Source: Streptomyces broussonetiae
GTDB lineage: Bacteria > Actinomycetota > Actinomycetes > Streptomycetales > Streptomycetaceae
Assembly: GCF_009796285.1 (NCBI RefSeq)
Contig: NZ_CP047020.1
Location: forward strand, 4,216,001 to 4,280,000
Direction of reading: 5' to 3'
Length of the DNA stretch: 64,000 bases
Each line of letters starts with the position of its first letter. The first letter of the stretch is position 1. The notes below the pieces were generated by a model. The model saw only the letters and a list, made by a program, of their open reading frames with translations. It was not told where the DNA came from and did no database searches. Of the stretch, positions 45,593 through 54,433 are shown one piece after another. The position numbers were made by a program, and so were the translations under genes.

Positions 45593-46477
45593 TCAGTTAC
45601 GGTGCGTAGCCCGCGCCGCTTCGTCGGCAGCCCCGCCCGCGCCCACGAGCCCCGAGCGCATACCGTGCAGGCGGGGCCCGAACCGCTGCATCTCGCGCTG
45701 CCCGACGGTCCCGATGAGCGCCGGCAGGTATCCGCGCACGCCCTGCATGCCGCGCAGCCACCACTGTCCGTACACGTGCGCCGAGCGGCGTTCGATCCCG
45801 GCCACGATCCGGTCCACGGCGGGGCCCAGCGGATAGGTCTTGTTCGACGGCCACGGCAGCCGCTGCCGCAACTCCCGCATGACGTCGTCCTGGTCGGCGC
45901 CGCGCACCATGTCGGTGTCGGTCCACGACAGATAGCCGACGCCGACGCGCACGCCCTGGTGGCCGACCTCGGCGCGCAGGCTGTGCGCGTACGCCTCCAC
46001 GCCCGACTTGGAGGCACAGTACGCCGTCATCATCGGCGCGGGCGTGATCGCGGCGAGCGAGGCGATCTGGAGGAGATAGCCGCGGCTCTCGACCAGCACC
46101 GGCAGGAAAGCCCGCGCGGTCACCGCCGAACCGATCAGGTTCACCTCGATCACACGCCGCCACGCGCCGGGATCGGAGTCGATGAACGGACCGCCCGTCG
46201 CCACACCGGCGTTGGCGACCACGATGTCCACCTTCCCGAACCGCTCCTTCACCTCCCGCGCGACCCGGCTCATCGCCTCGTGGTCGGTGACGTCGGCGTA
46301 CCAGTACGCGCTGTCGCTGTGCAGCCGGCCGGAGACCTCCTTGAGTGCCTCCTCCTCCAGCCCGACCAGCGCGACCTTCGCGCCGCGCGCCGAGAGCTTG
46401 CGTGCCAGCAGCTCACCGACGCCGCGCGCCGCTCCGGTCACAACGGCGACCTGCCCTTCGAGGCTGACCCTGCTCAT
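45593..46477 (-). CDS. Short-chain dehydrogenase/reductase
   Basis: 294 residues. Cofactor motif TGAARGVGE, NAGVA, and catalytic YxxxK in AYCASKSGVEAYA, with upstream Ser in LLQIASLAAI. The C-terminal 60 residues extend beyond the core (YGQWWLRGMQGVRGYLPALI), as in SDRs associated with membranes or polyketide-like substrates. The ATG overlaps the stop of the preceding hydrolase (ATGA). Third gene of an operon with an alpha/beta hydrolase and a flavin monooxygenase; the pathway is inferred to be oxidative degradation of a hydrophobic substrate. Confidence 0.85.
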   Translation of the reverse strand: MSRVSLEGQVAVVTGAARGVGELLARKLSARGAKVALVGLEEEALKEVSGRLHSDSAYWYADVTDHEAMSRVAREVKERFGKVDIVVANAGVATGGPFIDSDPGAWRRVIEVNLIGSAVTARAFLPVLVESRGYLLQIASLAAITPAPMMTAYCASKSGVEAYAHSLRAEVGHQGVRVGVGYLSWTDTDMVRGADQDDVMRELRQRLPWPSNKTYPLGPAVDRIVAGIERRSAHVYGQWWLRGMQGVRGYLPALIGTVGQREMQRFGPRLHGMRSGLVGAGGAADEAARATHRN

Positions 46478-47499
46478 GCGCCCTCCTTGATCTGCGCCGG
46501 GGTGGAACGGCGTTCGGTGTCGTTGGGGACGTCGGCGGTCCCCGCGGAGTCGGGGGTGTCGCGGGTGTCGGCGGTCCCCGGAGTGTCGGGGGTGTCCCCC
46601 GTGACGTAGGTGGTGACGAGTTCCCGGATCCTGCCGGTCACCAGGTCCGGGGCCTCGATCGGGCTCATGTGCCCGACGCCGTGCAGCTCGGTGAGACCGA
46701 CACAGCGCGGCAGGGCGGCGACCAGTGCGCGGGCGTGCACTGGGGGCGTGAGGCGGTCGGACGCGCCGTGCACCACCGCGGTGGGCGCGTGCAACTCCCG
46801 TACGCCGTGGTCGAGATCGAGCGCCTCGAGCACGCCGGCCCAGGCACGGCGCACAGTGCGCGGGCAGGCGTGCACGATCCGCGCGCACGCCTCCACCATG
46901 TGCGGGGCGGAACCGGCGCCCATGGTGGCGTACTTGAGGATGCGCTTCGCGGCCGGCGTGACCGGACCGAGCGGAGCACTCGAACCGAGAATGCGCCCGG
47001 TGATCCATGTGCGCACGCGCCCGGCGCGCATCGGCACCACCCGCGCCTCCGCGACCAGGCGCGAACTGCCCGTGCTGCACAACAGGACGGCGGCGGCGTG
47101 GTCACGGAAGCGGGGGCGCGCAGCCGCGGCCATGACGGTCATGCCGCCCATGGAGTGGCCGACGAACAGGGCCTTCTCCCCCGGCGCGAGTGTCCGGGCG
47201 AGCACGGCTTCGAGATCGTCCGCCAGCGCTTGGGTGGTGCACGCGGGGCTCGCAGGACTGCGCCCGTGCCCCCTCTGGTCGTACGCGATCACCCGGTGGT
47301 CGGTCGCCAGGTCCCGGATCTGCGCCGCCCAGAAGGCGGTCGAGCAGGTCCAGCCGTGGGAGAGGACAACGGGGGGCGCACTCTCGGGCCCGTGCACCTC
47401 TACATGCAGTCGCGCGCCGTCGGAGGAGTCGACGGTGAGTTCCCGGGAGGGCACGGGCGGGGCGTAGCGTCCGTGGGCGACGGGGGTGGGCCGGCTCAT
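46474..47499 (-). CDS. Alpha/beta hydrolase
   Basis: 341 residues. Oxyanion region SHGWTCSTAFWAAQI, nucleophile elbow FVGHSMGGMTVM, acid in VVHGASDRLTPPVHA and His in LHGVGHMSPIEAPD. The C-terminal 40 residues are Thr/Asp/Pro-rich repeats (GDTPDTPGTADTRDTPDSAG), a low-complexity tail of unknown purpose. The ATG at 47499 overlaps the monooxygenase stop. In Baeyer-Villiger pathways such hydrolases cleave the ester made by the monooxygenase, which suits this operon. Confidence 0.85.
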   Translation of the reverse strand: MSRPTPVAHGRYAPPVPSRELTVDSSDGARLHVEVHGPESAPPVVLSHGWTCSTAFWAAQIRDLATDHRVIAYDQRGHGRSPASPACTTQALADDLEAVLARTLAPGEKALFVGHSMGGMTVMAAAARPRFRDHAAAVLLCSTGSSRLVAEARVVPMRAGRVRTWITGRILGSSAPLGPVTPAAKRILKYATMGAGSAPHMVEACARIVHACPRTVRRAWAGVLEALDLDHGVRELHAPTAVVHGASDRLTPPVHARALVAALPRCVGLTELHGVGHMSPIEAPDLVTGRIRELVTTYVTGDTPDTPGTADTRDTPDSAGTADVPNDTERRSTPAQIKEGA

Positions 47500-49232
47500 G
47501 CCGCGCCCTCGCTCTGCTGAGCGCCGCCGGCGCGCGTGGCCGCGGACTTCCCGGTGGCGCGCGCGGATTGCTTGGCAGTACGCGCGGGCAGGCTCGTCTT
47601 CTTCGCGCCGCTCACCGTGCTCTTCGCGCCGCTCTTCGCGCCGGAGCCGGCGCTTTCTGCGCCCTTCACGCCGCCCGCACCCGGCTCCGCGGCCTTCGCG
47701 CTCCCCGCGCCGACGCCCGTGACCCGCACGCCGGGCTTGCGGACGACCTCGTACTCCGCCAGGTCCACCCGCCGGGTCGCGGTACGGAACTCGGTCGTCG
47801 TACCGGGCCAGACGGTGGTGTTGCGGCCACTCGCGTCCAGGTACCAGCTGGTGCAGCCGCCGGTGTTCCACACGGTCCGCTTCATGCGTTCCTGGACCTT
47901 GCGGTTCCAGTCCTCGACGGCCGCGGGCCGGGCATCGAGGGCCGTACGGCCTCCCCCGGTGCCTTGAGGGCCCGGGGGGACCCCCAGGACGTCCAGTTGC
48001 CGCAGGTAGTCGGCCATGTAGTTCAGCTGGGACTCGATCATGAGGATCATGGAGGAGTTCCCGAGGCCGGTGTTCGGCCCGATGATCGTCATGAAGTTCG
48101 GGAAGCCGGCCGCGGCCGTGCCGCGCAGCGCCTGCATGCCGTTCTTCCAGGACTCGGCGAGCGTCCTGCCGTCCGCACCGACCACGCGCTCGGCGATCGG
48201 CATGTCCGTGACGTGGAAGCCCGTACCGAAGATGATCACGTCGGCCTCGGCTTCGGTGCCGTCGGCCGCGACGAGCGTCGAGCCGCGGATCTCGCTCAGC
48301 CCGCTGGCGACGACGTCCACATTCGGCCTGGCCAGCGCCGGGTAGTACGTGCTGGACAGCAGGATTCGCTTGCAGCCGATGCGGTAGTCGGGGGTGAGCT
48401 TGGCGCGCAGGGCCGGGTCCTTGACGGCGCGAGCCATGTTGCGCTTGGCGAGCTGTTCGATCAGGCCGAGTTCGTCTGGGTGCTTGGTGAACGCCTGGAC
48501 CTGCAGTTCCCGGATGCCCCACAGCAGTCCGCGCCTGAGCCGGCTGGTGAAGGGCACGGACCGGTGCAGCCACCGCTCGGCGCCGCTGATGGCGCGGTCC
48601 ATGCGGGGCATCACCCACGGCGGGGTGCGCTGGAAGAGGGTGAGCCGGCCGACCTCGCGCTGGATCGCCGGAACGATCTGGATGGCGGAGGCACCGGTAC
48701 CGACCACGGCGACGCGCTTGCCCCTCAGGTCGTGGTCGTGGTCCCAGCGGGCGGAGTGGAACACCTTGCCCGGGAAGGACTCCAGGCCCGGTATCCCGGG
48801 GACCTTCGGGTCGGACAGCGGCCCGGTGGCGGAGACGACGACGTCGGCGGTCAGCGAGCCGCGCGTGGTCTCGATGGTCCAGCGCAGGTTCTCGGCGTCC
48901 CAGGTCACCAGCTTGACCTCGGAGTCCAGGCGGATGTGCGGGCGCAGCCCGAACAGGTCGGTGACGTGCTCCAGGTAGGCGCGGATGTGCCGCTGCCCGG
49001 AGAAGGTGCGCGGCCAGTCGGGGTTGGGCGCGAAGGAGAAGGAGTAGAGGTGGGAGGGCACATCACAGGCACACCCGGGGTAGCTGTTGTCCCGCCAGGT
49101 GCCCCCGACGCTGTCGGCCCGCTCCAGTACGGCGAAGTCGGTGATCCCCTCGCGGCGCAGCCGCACGGCGGCCCCCAGCCCGCCGAACCCGGACCCGATC
49201 ACCGCCACCCGTACATGCTCGTGCTCGGCCAT
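47496..49232 (-). CDS. Flavin monooxygenase, Baeyer-Villiger type
   Basis: 578 residues. FAD-binding GSGFGGLGAAVRL, NADPH-binding GTGASAIQI, and the Baeyer-Villiger fingerprint FPGKVFHSARWDHD between them. It inserts oxygen next to a carbonyl or hydroxylates. The last 65 residues are a Lys/Ala/Ser-rich tail (AKSGAKSTVSGAKK, ARTAKQSARATGKSAATRAG) resembling histone H1. The ATG at 49232 follows GGAGG and lies just after a 49263-49280 palindrome. First gene of the operon with the hydrolase and the SDR. Confidence 0.88.
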   Translation of the reverse strand: MAEHEHVRVAVIGSGFGGLGAAVRLRREGITDFAVLERADSVGGTWRDNSYPGCACDVPSHLYSFSFAPNPDWPRTFSGQRHIRAYLEHVTDLFGLRPHIRLDSEVKLVTWDAENLRWTIETTRGSLTADVVVSATGPLSDPKVPGIPGLESFPGKVFHSARWDHDHDLRGKRVAVVGTGASAIQIVPAIQREVGRLTLFQRTPPWVMPRMDRAISGAERWLHRSVPFTSRLRRGLLWGIRELQVQAFTKHPDELGLIEQLAKRNMARAVKDPALRAKLTPDYRIGCKRILLSSTYYPALARPNVDVVASGLSEIRGSTLVAADGTEAEADVIIFGTGFHVTDMPIAERVVGADGRTLAESWKNGMQALRGTAAAGFPNFMTIIGPNTGLGNSSMILMIESQLNYMADYLRQLDVLGVPPGPQGTGGGRTALDARPAAVEDWNRKVQERMKRTVWNTGGCTSWYLDASGRNTTVWPGTTTEFRTATRRVDLAEYEVVRKPGVRVTGVGAGSAKAAEPGAGGVKGAESAGSGAKSGAKSTVSGAKKTSLPARTAKQSARATGKSAATRAGGAQQSEGAA

Positions 49233-49262
49233 CCCGAAGCCTCCACGCATCGCCTTGGACTC

Positions 49263-49280
49263 CGCCAGTGAACACTGGCG
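49263..49280. promoter_or_regulatory. 18-bp perfect palindrome before the monooxygenase operon
   Basis: cgccagtg-aa-cactggcg, about 31 bases upstream of the monooxygenase ATG. A TACAGT hexamer just upstream on the minus strand may be the -10, so the dyad would lie in or near the transcription start. It is a good repressor site; the binding protein could be the divergent MerR regulator or another. Confidence 0.6.
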
Positions 49281-49364
49281 CAATGGGACTGTAGAACAGC
49301 TCCGTACCGAGCGGTAGGGGTCGCGGGCGGGAAAGTTACCGGCGGTACAACATAGGCTGCGGGC

Positions 49365-50129
49365 GTGGCAGACGAGGGTGGACGCAAGGAAGGCCAGGGC
49401 GGTCGGGGCAGCCGGCGCCACGGCCGGGACGGCGTGCAGGGCGCGCACGGCGCGCACCACGGCGCCCACGACACGCGCCTGCGCGAGTACCGCATGGAAG
49501 AGCTGGCCCGACTCGCCGGCATCACCGTGCGCACCCTGCGCTTCTACCGGGAGCGCAAGCTGATCCCTCCGCCCCGGCGCGAGGGCCGGATCGCCTGGTA
49601 CGACGACCACCACCTGGCGCGCCTGCGCACCATCGCCGCCCTGCTGGAGCGCGGTCACACACTGAACGGCATCGCGGAACTCGCGGAGGCCCTCGACCAG
49701 GGCCGCAACGTCGCCGACCTGCTCGGCGTCGGCACCCCCACGGAGGAGGAGCCGGTCCGCCTCACCCCGGAGGAACTCGCCGCCCGCTTCGAGGGCGAGG
49801 TCACACCCGAGAACCTCGCCGCCGCCATGGAGCTGGGCTACCTCGGCACCGACGGCGACGAGATCGTCCACATCAGCCGCCGTCTGCTGGACGTCTCCTC
49901 CGCGCTGGTCCGCGAGGGCATCCCGCTCGGCGAGGTTCTCACCGCCGCCGCCCGCGTCCGCGAACACGCCGACGCCCTCGCCGAACTCTTCGCCGACCTG
50001 ATCCTGCGCCACGCCCCCGAGGAAGACCTCCACCGCCTGCGCCCACTGGCCCGCAGCGTGGTGGAGGCGGAACTCTCCCTGGCCCTGGACCGCCGCCTGA
50101 CCAAGGAGACGGACGAGCGGGGCGCGTGA
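49365..50129 (+). CDS. MerR-family regulator
   Basis: 254 residues. The MerR helix-turn-helix YRMEELARLAGITVRTLRFY and wing REGRIAWYDD are preceded by about 40 His/Gly-rich residues of uncertain role. The helical C-terminus has no metal-binding Cys, so an organic effector is likely. GTG at 49365. TAGGCT at 49353-49358 ends seven bases before the GTG, consistent with a leaderless transcript. If so, the full N-terminal tail is translated. Divergent from the monooxygenase operon, its probable target. Confidence 0.85.
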   Translation: MADEGGRKEGQGGRGSRRHGRDGVQGAHGAHHGAHDTRLREYRMEELARLAGITVRTLRFYRERKLIPPPRREGRIAWYDDHHLARLRTIAALLERGHTLNGIAELAEALDQGRNVADLLGVGTPTEEEPVRLTPEELAARFEGEVTPENLAAAMELGYLGTDGDEIVHISRRLLDVSSALVREGIPLGEVLTAAARVREHADALAELFADLILRHAPEEDLHRLRPLARSVVEAELSLALDRRLTKETDERGA

Positions 50130-50160
50130 GTCCGCTCGCGCCCGGCGGACAGGGGCCCAC

Positions 50161-50964
50161 CTAGAGGTCGTAGACGACGGTCACCGGCGCGTGGTCGGAC
50201 CACCGCTCGGCGTGCGTGGCCGCGCGCTCCACGAACCCCTTGACGGCCTTGCCGGCGAGCCCGGGCGTGGCGACGTGGTAGTCGATGCGCCACCCCGAGT
50301 CGTTGTCGAAGGCCCGCCCGCGGTACGACCACCAGCTGTACGGCCCCTCGACATCGGGATGCAGGGCGCGCACGACGTCGACGTACCCGCCGTCGGCCGG
50401 ATCGAGGACGCCGCCGAGCCACTCCCGCTCCTCGGGCAGGAAGCCGGAGTTCCTGGTGTTGCCGCGCCAGTTCTTGAGGTCTGTCTGCTGGTGGGCGATG
50501 TTCCAGTCGCCGCAGACGACCACCTCGCGCCCGTCGGCCGCGGCCCGCGCGCGCAGCGCCTTGAGGTGGGCGAGGAACTCGCCCATGAAGCGCACCTTCT
50601 CGTCCTGCCGCGCGGTGCCGACCTCGCCGGAGGGCAGGTACAGGGACGCGACCGTGACGCCGGGCAGGTCCGCCTCGACGTAGCGCCCACTGCCGTCGAA
50701 CTCGGCCGAGCCGAAGCCGACCCGGACCCGGTCGGGCTCACGTCGCGTGTAGAGGGAGACGCCCGCCCGGCCCTTGGCGGCGGCCGGGGCGTGCACCACG
50801 TACCAGCCGTCGGGCTGCCGCACCTCCTCGGGCAGCTGGTGCGGCTCGGCGCGCACCTCCTGGAGGCAGACGACGTCCGCCTCCGTCCGGGCGAGCCACT
50901 CCACGAAGCCCTTCTTGGCGGCGGCCCGCAGCCCGTTCACGTTCACCGAGGTCACAGTCAGCAC
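50161..50964 (-). CDS. xthA: Exodeoxyribonuclease III
   Basis: 267 residues, EEP nuclease fold. Motifs: VNVNGLRAAAKKGF, catalytic Glu in CLQEVRAEP, GDWNIAHQQTDLKNW, and the terminal SDHAPVTVVYDL with Asp-His. It repairs abasic sites and 3' ends in base-excision repair. The GTG at 50964 (product MLTVTSVNVNGLR) was chosen as homologues begin there; other GTG codons at 50955 and upstream are possible. Convergent with the MerR gene and divergent from the acetyltransferase. Confidence 0.92.
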   Translation of the reverse strand: MLTVTSVNVNGLRAAAKKGFVEWLARTEADVVCLQEVRAEPHQLPEEVRQPDGWYVVHAPAAAKGRAGVSLYTRREPDRVRVGFGSAEFDGSGRYVEADLPGVTVASLYLPSGEVGTARQDEKVRFMGEFLAHLKALRARAAADGREVVVCGDWNIAHQQTDLKNWRGNTRNSGFLPEEREWLGGVLDPADGGYVDVVRALHPDVEGPYSWWSYRGRAFDNDSGWRIDYHVATPGLAGKAVKGFVERAATHAERWSDHAPVTVVYDL

Positions 50965-51043
50965 CAGGGCACGATACCGGCACACTGGTCGGAGCCCGTC
51001 CGCACCATCCGACATTCACCTGCATAGAAGTACGATATCCAGC

Positions 51044-51520
51044 ATGAATATACGTCGTATCCGATTCGATCACCCCGACGCCGTCAAGCTCAACGACGAG
51101 GTCCAGGCCGAATACCACCTGCGCTACGGCGACGGCGGCGACGCCACGACCCTCGACGCCGCGGACTTCGCCCCGCCACGGGGCGTCTACCTGATCGCGT
51201 ACGACGAGCAGGGCCGCCCCGTCGCGACCGGCGGCTGGCGCAGCCAGGACCTCAACGACGAAGGCAACGAGGACGGCGACGCCGAACTCAAGCGCATGTA
51301 CGTGATCGAGCAGGCTCGTGGCCGCGGCCTGGCACGCCGGATGCTCACGGCCCTGGAGGAGGACGCGCGCGCCGCCGGCCGCTCCCGCATGGTCCTGGAA
51401 ACGGGCACCAAGCAGCCGGAGGCCATCACCCTGTACACCTCCAGCGGCTACGAGCCGTGCGCCAAGTTCGGCTACTACCGCTTCCATGACGAGAGCCGCT
51501 GCTTCGCGAAGCAGCTCTGA
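51044..51520 (+). CDS. GNAT-family N-acetyltransferase
   Basis: 158 residues. Acetyl-CoA motif ARGRGLARRMLTALEEDARA, then a C-terminal TLYTSSGYEPCAKFGYYR. The N-terminal MNIRRIRFDHPDAVKLNDEV is of the RimI/PhnO-like type. The ATG at 51044 is immediately downstream of an AT-rich short stretch (tacgatatcc). Substrate unknown. Confidence 0.82.
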   Translation: MNIRRIRFDHPDAVKLNDEVQAEYHLRYGDGGDATTLDAADFAPPRGVYLIAYDEQGRPVATGGWRSQDLNDEGNEDGDAELKRMYVIEQARGRGLARRMLTALEEDARAAGRSRMVLETGTKQPEAITLYTSSGYEPCAKFGYYRFHDESRCFAKQL

Positions 51521-51599
51521 AGCCGTAACTCGGATCACACCGGGCCCGCTTGAGCCCCGGCGGGCCCGGCCGCGAGCCGGCACCCTGCCCGCGCACACG

Positions 51600-51636
51600 A
51601 TGAAGCCCCTGTCGGCAATGCCGACAGGGGCTTCAT
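51600..51636 (-). terminator. Terminator of tRNA-Ala
   Basis: atgaagcccctgtcggc (51600-51616) pairs perfectly with gccgacaggggcttcat (51620-51636), 17 bp around a 3-base loop, six bases 3' of the tRNA on the minus strand. It also faces the end of the convergent acetyltransferase gene. Confidence 0.85.
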
Positions 51637-51642
51637 GCTGCG

Positions 51643-51716
51643 TGGACCTGAGGGGATTTGAACCCCTGGCCCCCTCGATGCGAACGAGGTGCGCTACCGG
51701 ACTGCGCCACAGGCCC
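51643..51716 (-). tRNA. tRNA-Ala (CGC)
   Basis: 74-nt cloverleaf on the minus strand, GGGCCTGTGGCGCAG at the 5' end and CAGGTCC plus A at the 3' end. Anticodon CGC in loop TTCGCAT, reading GCG. The G3:T70 wobble pair that identifies tRNA-Ala is present. CCA is not encoded. Confidence 0.95.
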
Positions 51717-51842
51717 TTGCAACGAGTGAAACTCTAGCATCCCCATCGGGGTGCTTGGAAATCCGTTCCCTGACTGGTCACGACGGGGATCCCGCAGGCA
51801 GCGCGGACCGCCGGGGGCGCGCCGCAGGGCATGCCGGCGGAC

Positions 51843-53018
51843 TTACTCGTTCGCCGCGCGCGGGCGGTCGCCGTCCTCGTACTGATCGAAGAGGGGCGTG
51901 CGCCCGCGCTCGCGCGCCCGGCGCGCGGAGGCTGCGCGGCGCGCGTCACTACGGCCGCCTGTCGGCTTGTCCTCGGCCATGGGCGTCTGCTCACCCGCCT
52001 CCGGCGCAGGGGCCGCCTCGTGCTCCGGCGCCACCGAGCTGGATCGCGCCGAACTCCACGCGTCGGGGGCCCCCAGATCCACGTCGGACGTGGCACGCGG
52101 CGCGACGGGCGCGGTCACGTACGTCGGCAGGGGCACCGGCACCGGGTCCCAGCTGTCCCCGCCCGGCCGCCGCTGCCGCTCACGCTGCTGGTCGACCCAC
52201 TCGGCGTGGTCGGTCTGCTCGACCAGGGCGCGCCGATCCGCGGCGAGCGCGGAGAGAGAGGGGTCCGTGTCCGTCCGTGGAACCTCCTCCGGTTCGTCCG
52301 CGCCGGTACTCGCCTCGAGGGGCGCGCGCCGGCGCGGCTGGCGCTCCCGCAGCCGCTGCGCCGCAACCTCGGCCCGCCGACGGTCCATCTGATAGGCGAA
52401 GCGCCGGCGCTCCTGGGAGCGCAGGTACGCGATGTACGTGCTGAGCAGCACGGCAGGCACGGCGGGCACCCAGAGGAAGGCGAGTCCTCCGACGGCGGCG
52501 ACGATCGCACCGAGCGTGAAGGCGAGGAAGAGCAACACGGTGGTACGCCGACGGCGCGCGAGAACCTTCGAGCGCCTGGCACGTGCCGCGGCCGCCTGCG
52601 CGGAGGCCGTTCGACGCGCGGTCGGCACCCGCTTGGGTCCGGGCACGGCCCCGGACTTGGATGCCGGCACGGCGGGCTTGTCGCGTGCGGGTTCCGCTCT
52701 TCCGGGCGCCTCGGGCCCGACTTCCGCGTGCGCCTGACGACGGGTCGGAGGCATGGCGAAGGCCCGGACGTCCACCGAGTCGGTGACGGCGTCCGGATCA
52801 CCGGCGTCCGGCTCCCCCTCCTGGGCGGAGCGCGCCCGCAGGTCCCTGGCGTATCGACGCTCCATGCCCGCCCGTCCGGACAGCAGCCGGATGGCGGTGC
52901 TGAAGCGTTCCGTCGGACGGGCCTCGTTCAGCTCGTCCTGCCTACGGAGCCACATAGGCACCAAGTAGGCGGCCCAGGCCCCGACAATGACTGCGTAGAT
53001 GAGGCCGCTGCTGCTCAC
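51843..53018 (-). CDS. sepX: SepX/GlpR-like cell-division membrane protein
   Basis: 391 residues. N-terminal helix GLIYAVIVGAWAAYLVPMWL, then a long Ala/Arg/Pro-rich segment. Two further helices follow in the middle (VLLFLAFTLGAIVAAVGGLA and the region to AYL), and a disordered, charged C-terminal half. This matches the actinobacterial SepX/GlpR family: SepX supports septation in Streptomyces, and GlpR is the membrane receptor of the gephyrin-like Glp (MoeA) in corynebacteria. A moeA homologue lies four genes upstream. The GTG at 53018 is preceded by TACCGT at seven bases, so the mRNA is probably leaderless. Confidence 0.75.
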   Translation of the reverse strand: MSSSGLIYAVIVGAWAAYLVPMWLRRQDELNEARPTERFSTAIRLLSGRAGMERRYARDLRARSAQEGEPDAGDPDAVTDSVDVRAFAMPPTRRQAHAEVGPEAPGRAEPARDKPAVPASKSGAVPGPKRVPTARRTASAQAAAARARRSKVLARRRRTTVLLFLAFTLGAIVAAVGGLAFLWVPAVPAVLLSTYIAYLRSQERRRFAYQMDRRRAEVAAQRLRERQPRRRAPLEASTGADEPEEVPRTDTDPSLSALAADRRALVEQTDHAEWVDQQRERQRRPGGDSWDPVPVPLPTYVTAPVAPRATSDVDLGAPDAWSSARSSSVAPEHEAAPAPEAGEQTPMAEDKPTGGRSDARRAASARRARERGRTPLFDQYEDGDRPRAANE

Positions 53019-53081
53019 GCCTCACACGGTAGAGGGGTTTGCGTGAGGCCATCCGCCAATTGGGCCGGTGTGTCGCACGAT

Positions 53082-53106
53082 CTGGCTGATATTGCCAGCT
53101 TTTTTT
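53082..53106 (+). terminator. Intrinsic terminator on the plus strand without a plus-strand gene
   Basis: ctggc-tgatatt-gccag followed by cttttttt (53082-53106). Both neighbours run on the minus strand, so it may stop antisense transcription, or only mark the rimJ/sepX boundary. Confidence 0.5.
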
Positions 53107-53207
53107 GCGATCGATGCGATCAGAGGACCGACACGGGCGCGAAATTCAATACCTCGCGAGGGTCGGCAGCCCATCAATTTCGAACACGTATTCAATTCCT
53201 GAGGGCC

Positions 53208-53912
53208 CTAGGCGGGATTCCCGGGAGTGTTCTGGGGATTCCGCGACGGCTCGGCGACCCCGGGGGTGCGCGAAGCACCGGCTGCGCCCCCTTCGTCCGC
53301 CGGGCGCTCGGCGCGGCTCTCCCTCTGGGAGCGTGCCCGCTTCCAGCGCGCGAGCAACCCGTCGGGCACCTCTTCCGCGGTGAGCGCGAAGACCAGGTGG
53401 TCGCGCCAGGCCCCGTCGATGTGCAGATAGCGTGGCCGCAGCCCCTCCTCGCGGAATCCGAGTTTCTCCACGACCCGGCGGCTGGGCCGGTTCTCGGGGC
53501 GAATGCAGACCTCGACACGGTGCAGCCCGACGGCGCGGAAGCAGTGGTCCACGGCGAGCGCGACGGCCGTGGGCATCACACCGCGCCCGGCCACCGCCTC
53601 GTCCACCCAGTACCCGACGTGCCCCGAGCACATCGACCCCCAGGTGATCCCGGCGACCGTCAACTGCCCGGCGAGCTGCCCCTGGTACTCGATGACGAAC
53701 GGCAGCATCCGACCCGCGTTGGCCTCGGAACGCAGGTGCCGGACCATCTGGCGGTAGGTCGGCCGGTGCACGATCGGTCCGCTCGGTGTGGGCGGCGGGA
53801 TGGTCGCCTCCCAGGGGCGCAGCCAGTCCCGGTTGCGCCGGTTCACCTCGCGCCAGGCCCGCTGGTCGCGCAGCTTTATCGGTCGGAGGACGACATCGCC
53901 GTCCGCCAGCAC
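53208..53912 (-). CDS. rimJ: RimJ-type GNAT acetyltransferase
   Basis: 234 residues. RimJ/RimL pattern: VLADGDVVLRPIKLRDQRAW, NRDWLRPWEAT, then GYWVDEAVAGRGVMPTAVAL and RPENRPSRRVVEKLGF. Family members acetylate N-terminal Ala of ribosomal protein S5, but specificity cannot be read. Residues 180-234 add an Arg/Ala/Pro-rich tail. The GTG at 53912 is 21 bases inside the end of mogA's reading region, so these are tightly packed. It is always near moeA and sepX homologues in Streptomyces neighbourhoods I know. Confidence 0.82.
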   Translation of the reverse strand: MLADGDVVLRPIKLRDQRAWREVNRRNRDWLRPWEATIPPPTPSGPIVHRPTYRQMVRHLRSEANAGRMLPFVIEYQGQLAGQLTVAGITWGSMCSGHVGYWVDEAVAGRGVMPTAVALAVDHCFRAVGLHRVEVCIRPENRPSRRVVEKLGFREEGLRPRYLHIDGAWRDHLVFALTAEEVPDGLLARWKRARSQRESRAERPADEGGAAGASRTPGVAEPSRNPQNTPGNPA

Positions 53913-53932
53913 GACGGGCCAGGAAAGGCTGT

Positions 53933-54433
53933 TCAGCTCGCACCCCCGCTGCTGGATCTGGGGTGGTCGCCGCCGCGGATCTGGTCGACGGCGTGGATCA
54001 GCAGGGGCTCCAGTACGGCGAGGCCGTCCTTCACCCCGCCCGTGGAGCCGGGCAGATTGACGATCAGGGTCCGCCCCGCCACCCCGGCCAGGCCCCGGGA
54101 CAGCGCGGCGGTCGGAACCTTCTCCCGGCCGAACGCGCGGATGGCCTCCGCGATGCCCGGCACCTCGATGTCGATCACCGCGCGGGTCGCCTCGGGCGTG
54201 CGGTCGGTGGGCGAGATGCCGGTGCCGCCGGTGGTGACGATGGCGTCGTACCCGGCCTCCACGCCCGCGCGCAGGGCCTCCTGGACCGGATCCCCGTCCG
54301 GGACCACCCGGGGGCCGTCCACGTGGAACCCGAAGCCCTTGAGGCCGTCGGCGACCAGGGGGCCGCCCCTGTCCTCGTAGACACCGGCCGCGGCCCTGTT
54401 GGAGGCGGTGACCACCAGAGCGCGGTAGGTCAT
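53933..54433 (-). CDS. mogA: Molybdopterin adenylyltransferase (MogA/MoaB type)
   Basis: 166 residues. MPT-binding motif VTTGGTGISPTDRTPEATR and the C-terminal NLPGSTGGVKDGLAVLEPLL are characteristic. It adenylates molybdopterin before Mo insertion by MoeA. The ATG overlaps the moaC stop (ATGA), so the two are coupled. Confidence 0.92.
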   Translation of the reverse strand: MTYRALVVTASNRAAAGVYEDRGGPLVADGLKGFGFHVDGPRVVPDGDPVQEALRAGVEAGYDAIVTTGGTGISPTDRTPEATRAVIDIEVPGIAEAIRAFGREKVPTAALSRGLAGVAGRTLIVNLPGSTGGVKDGLAVLEPLLIHAVDQIRGGDHPRSSSGGAS

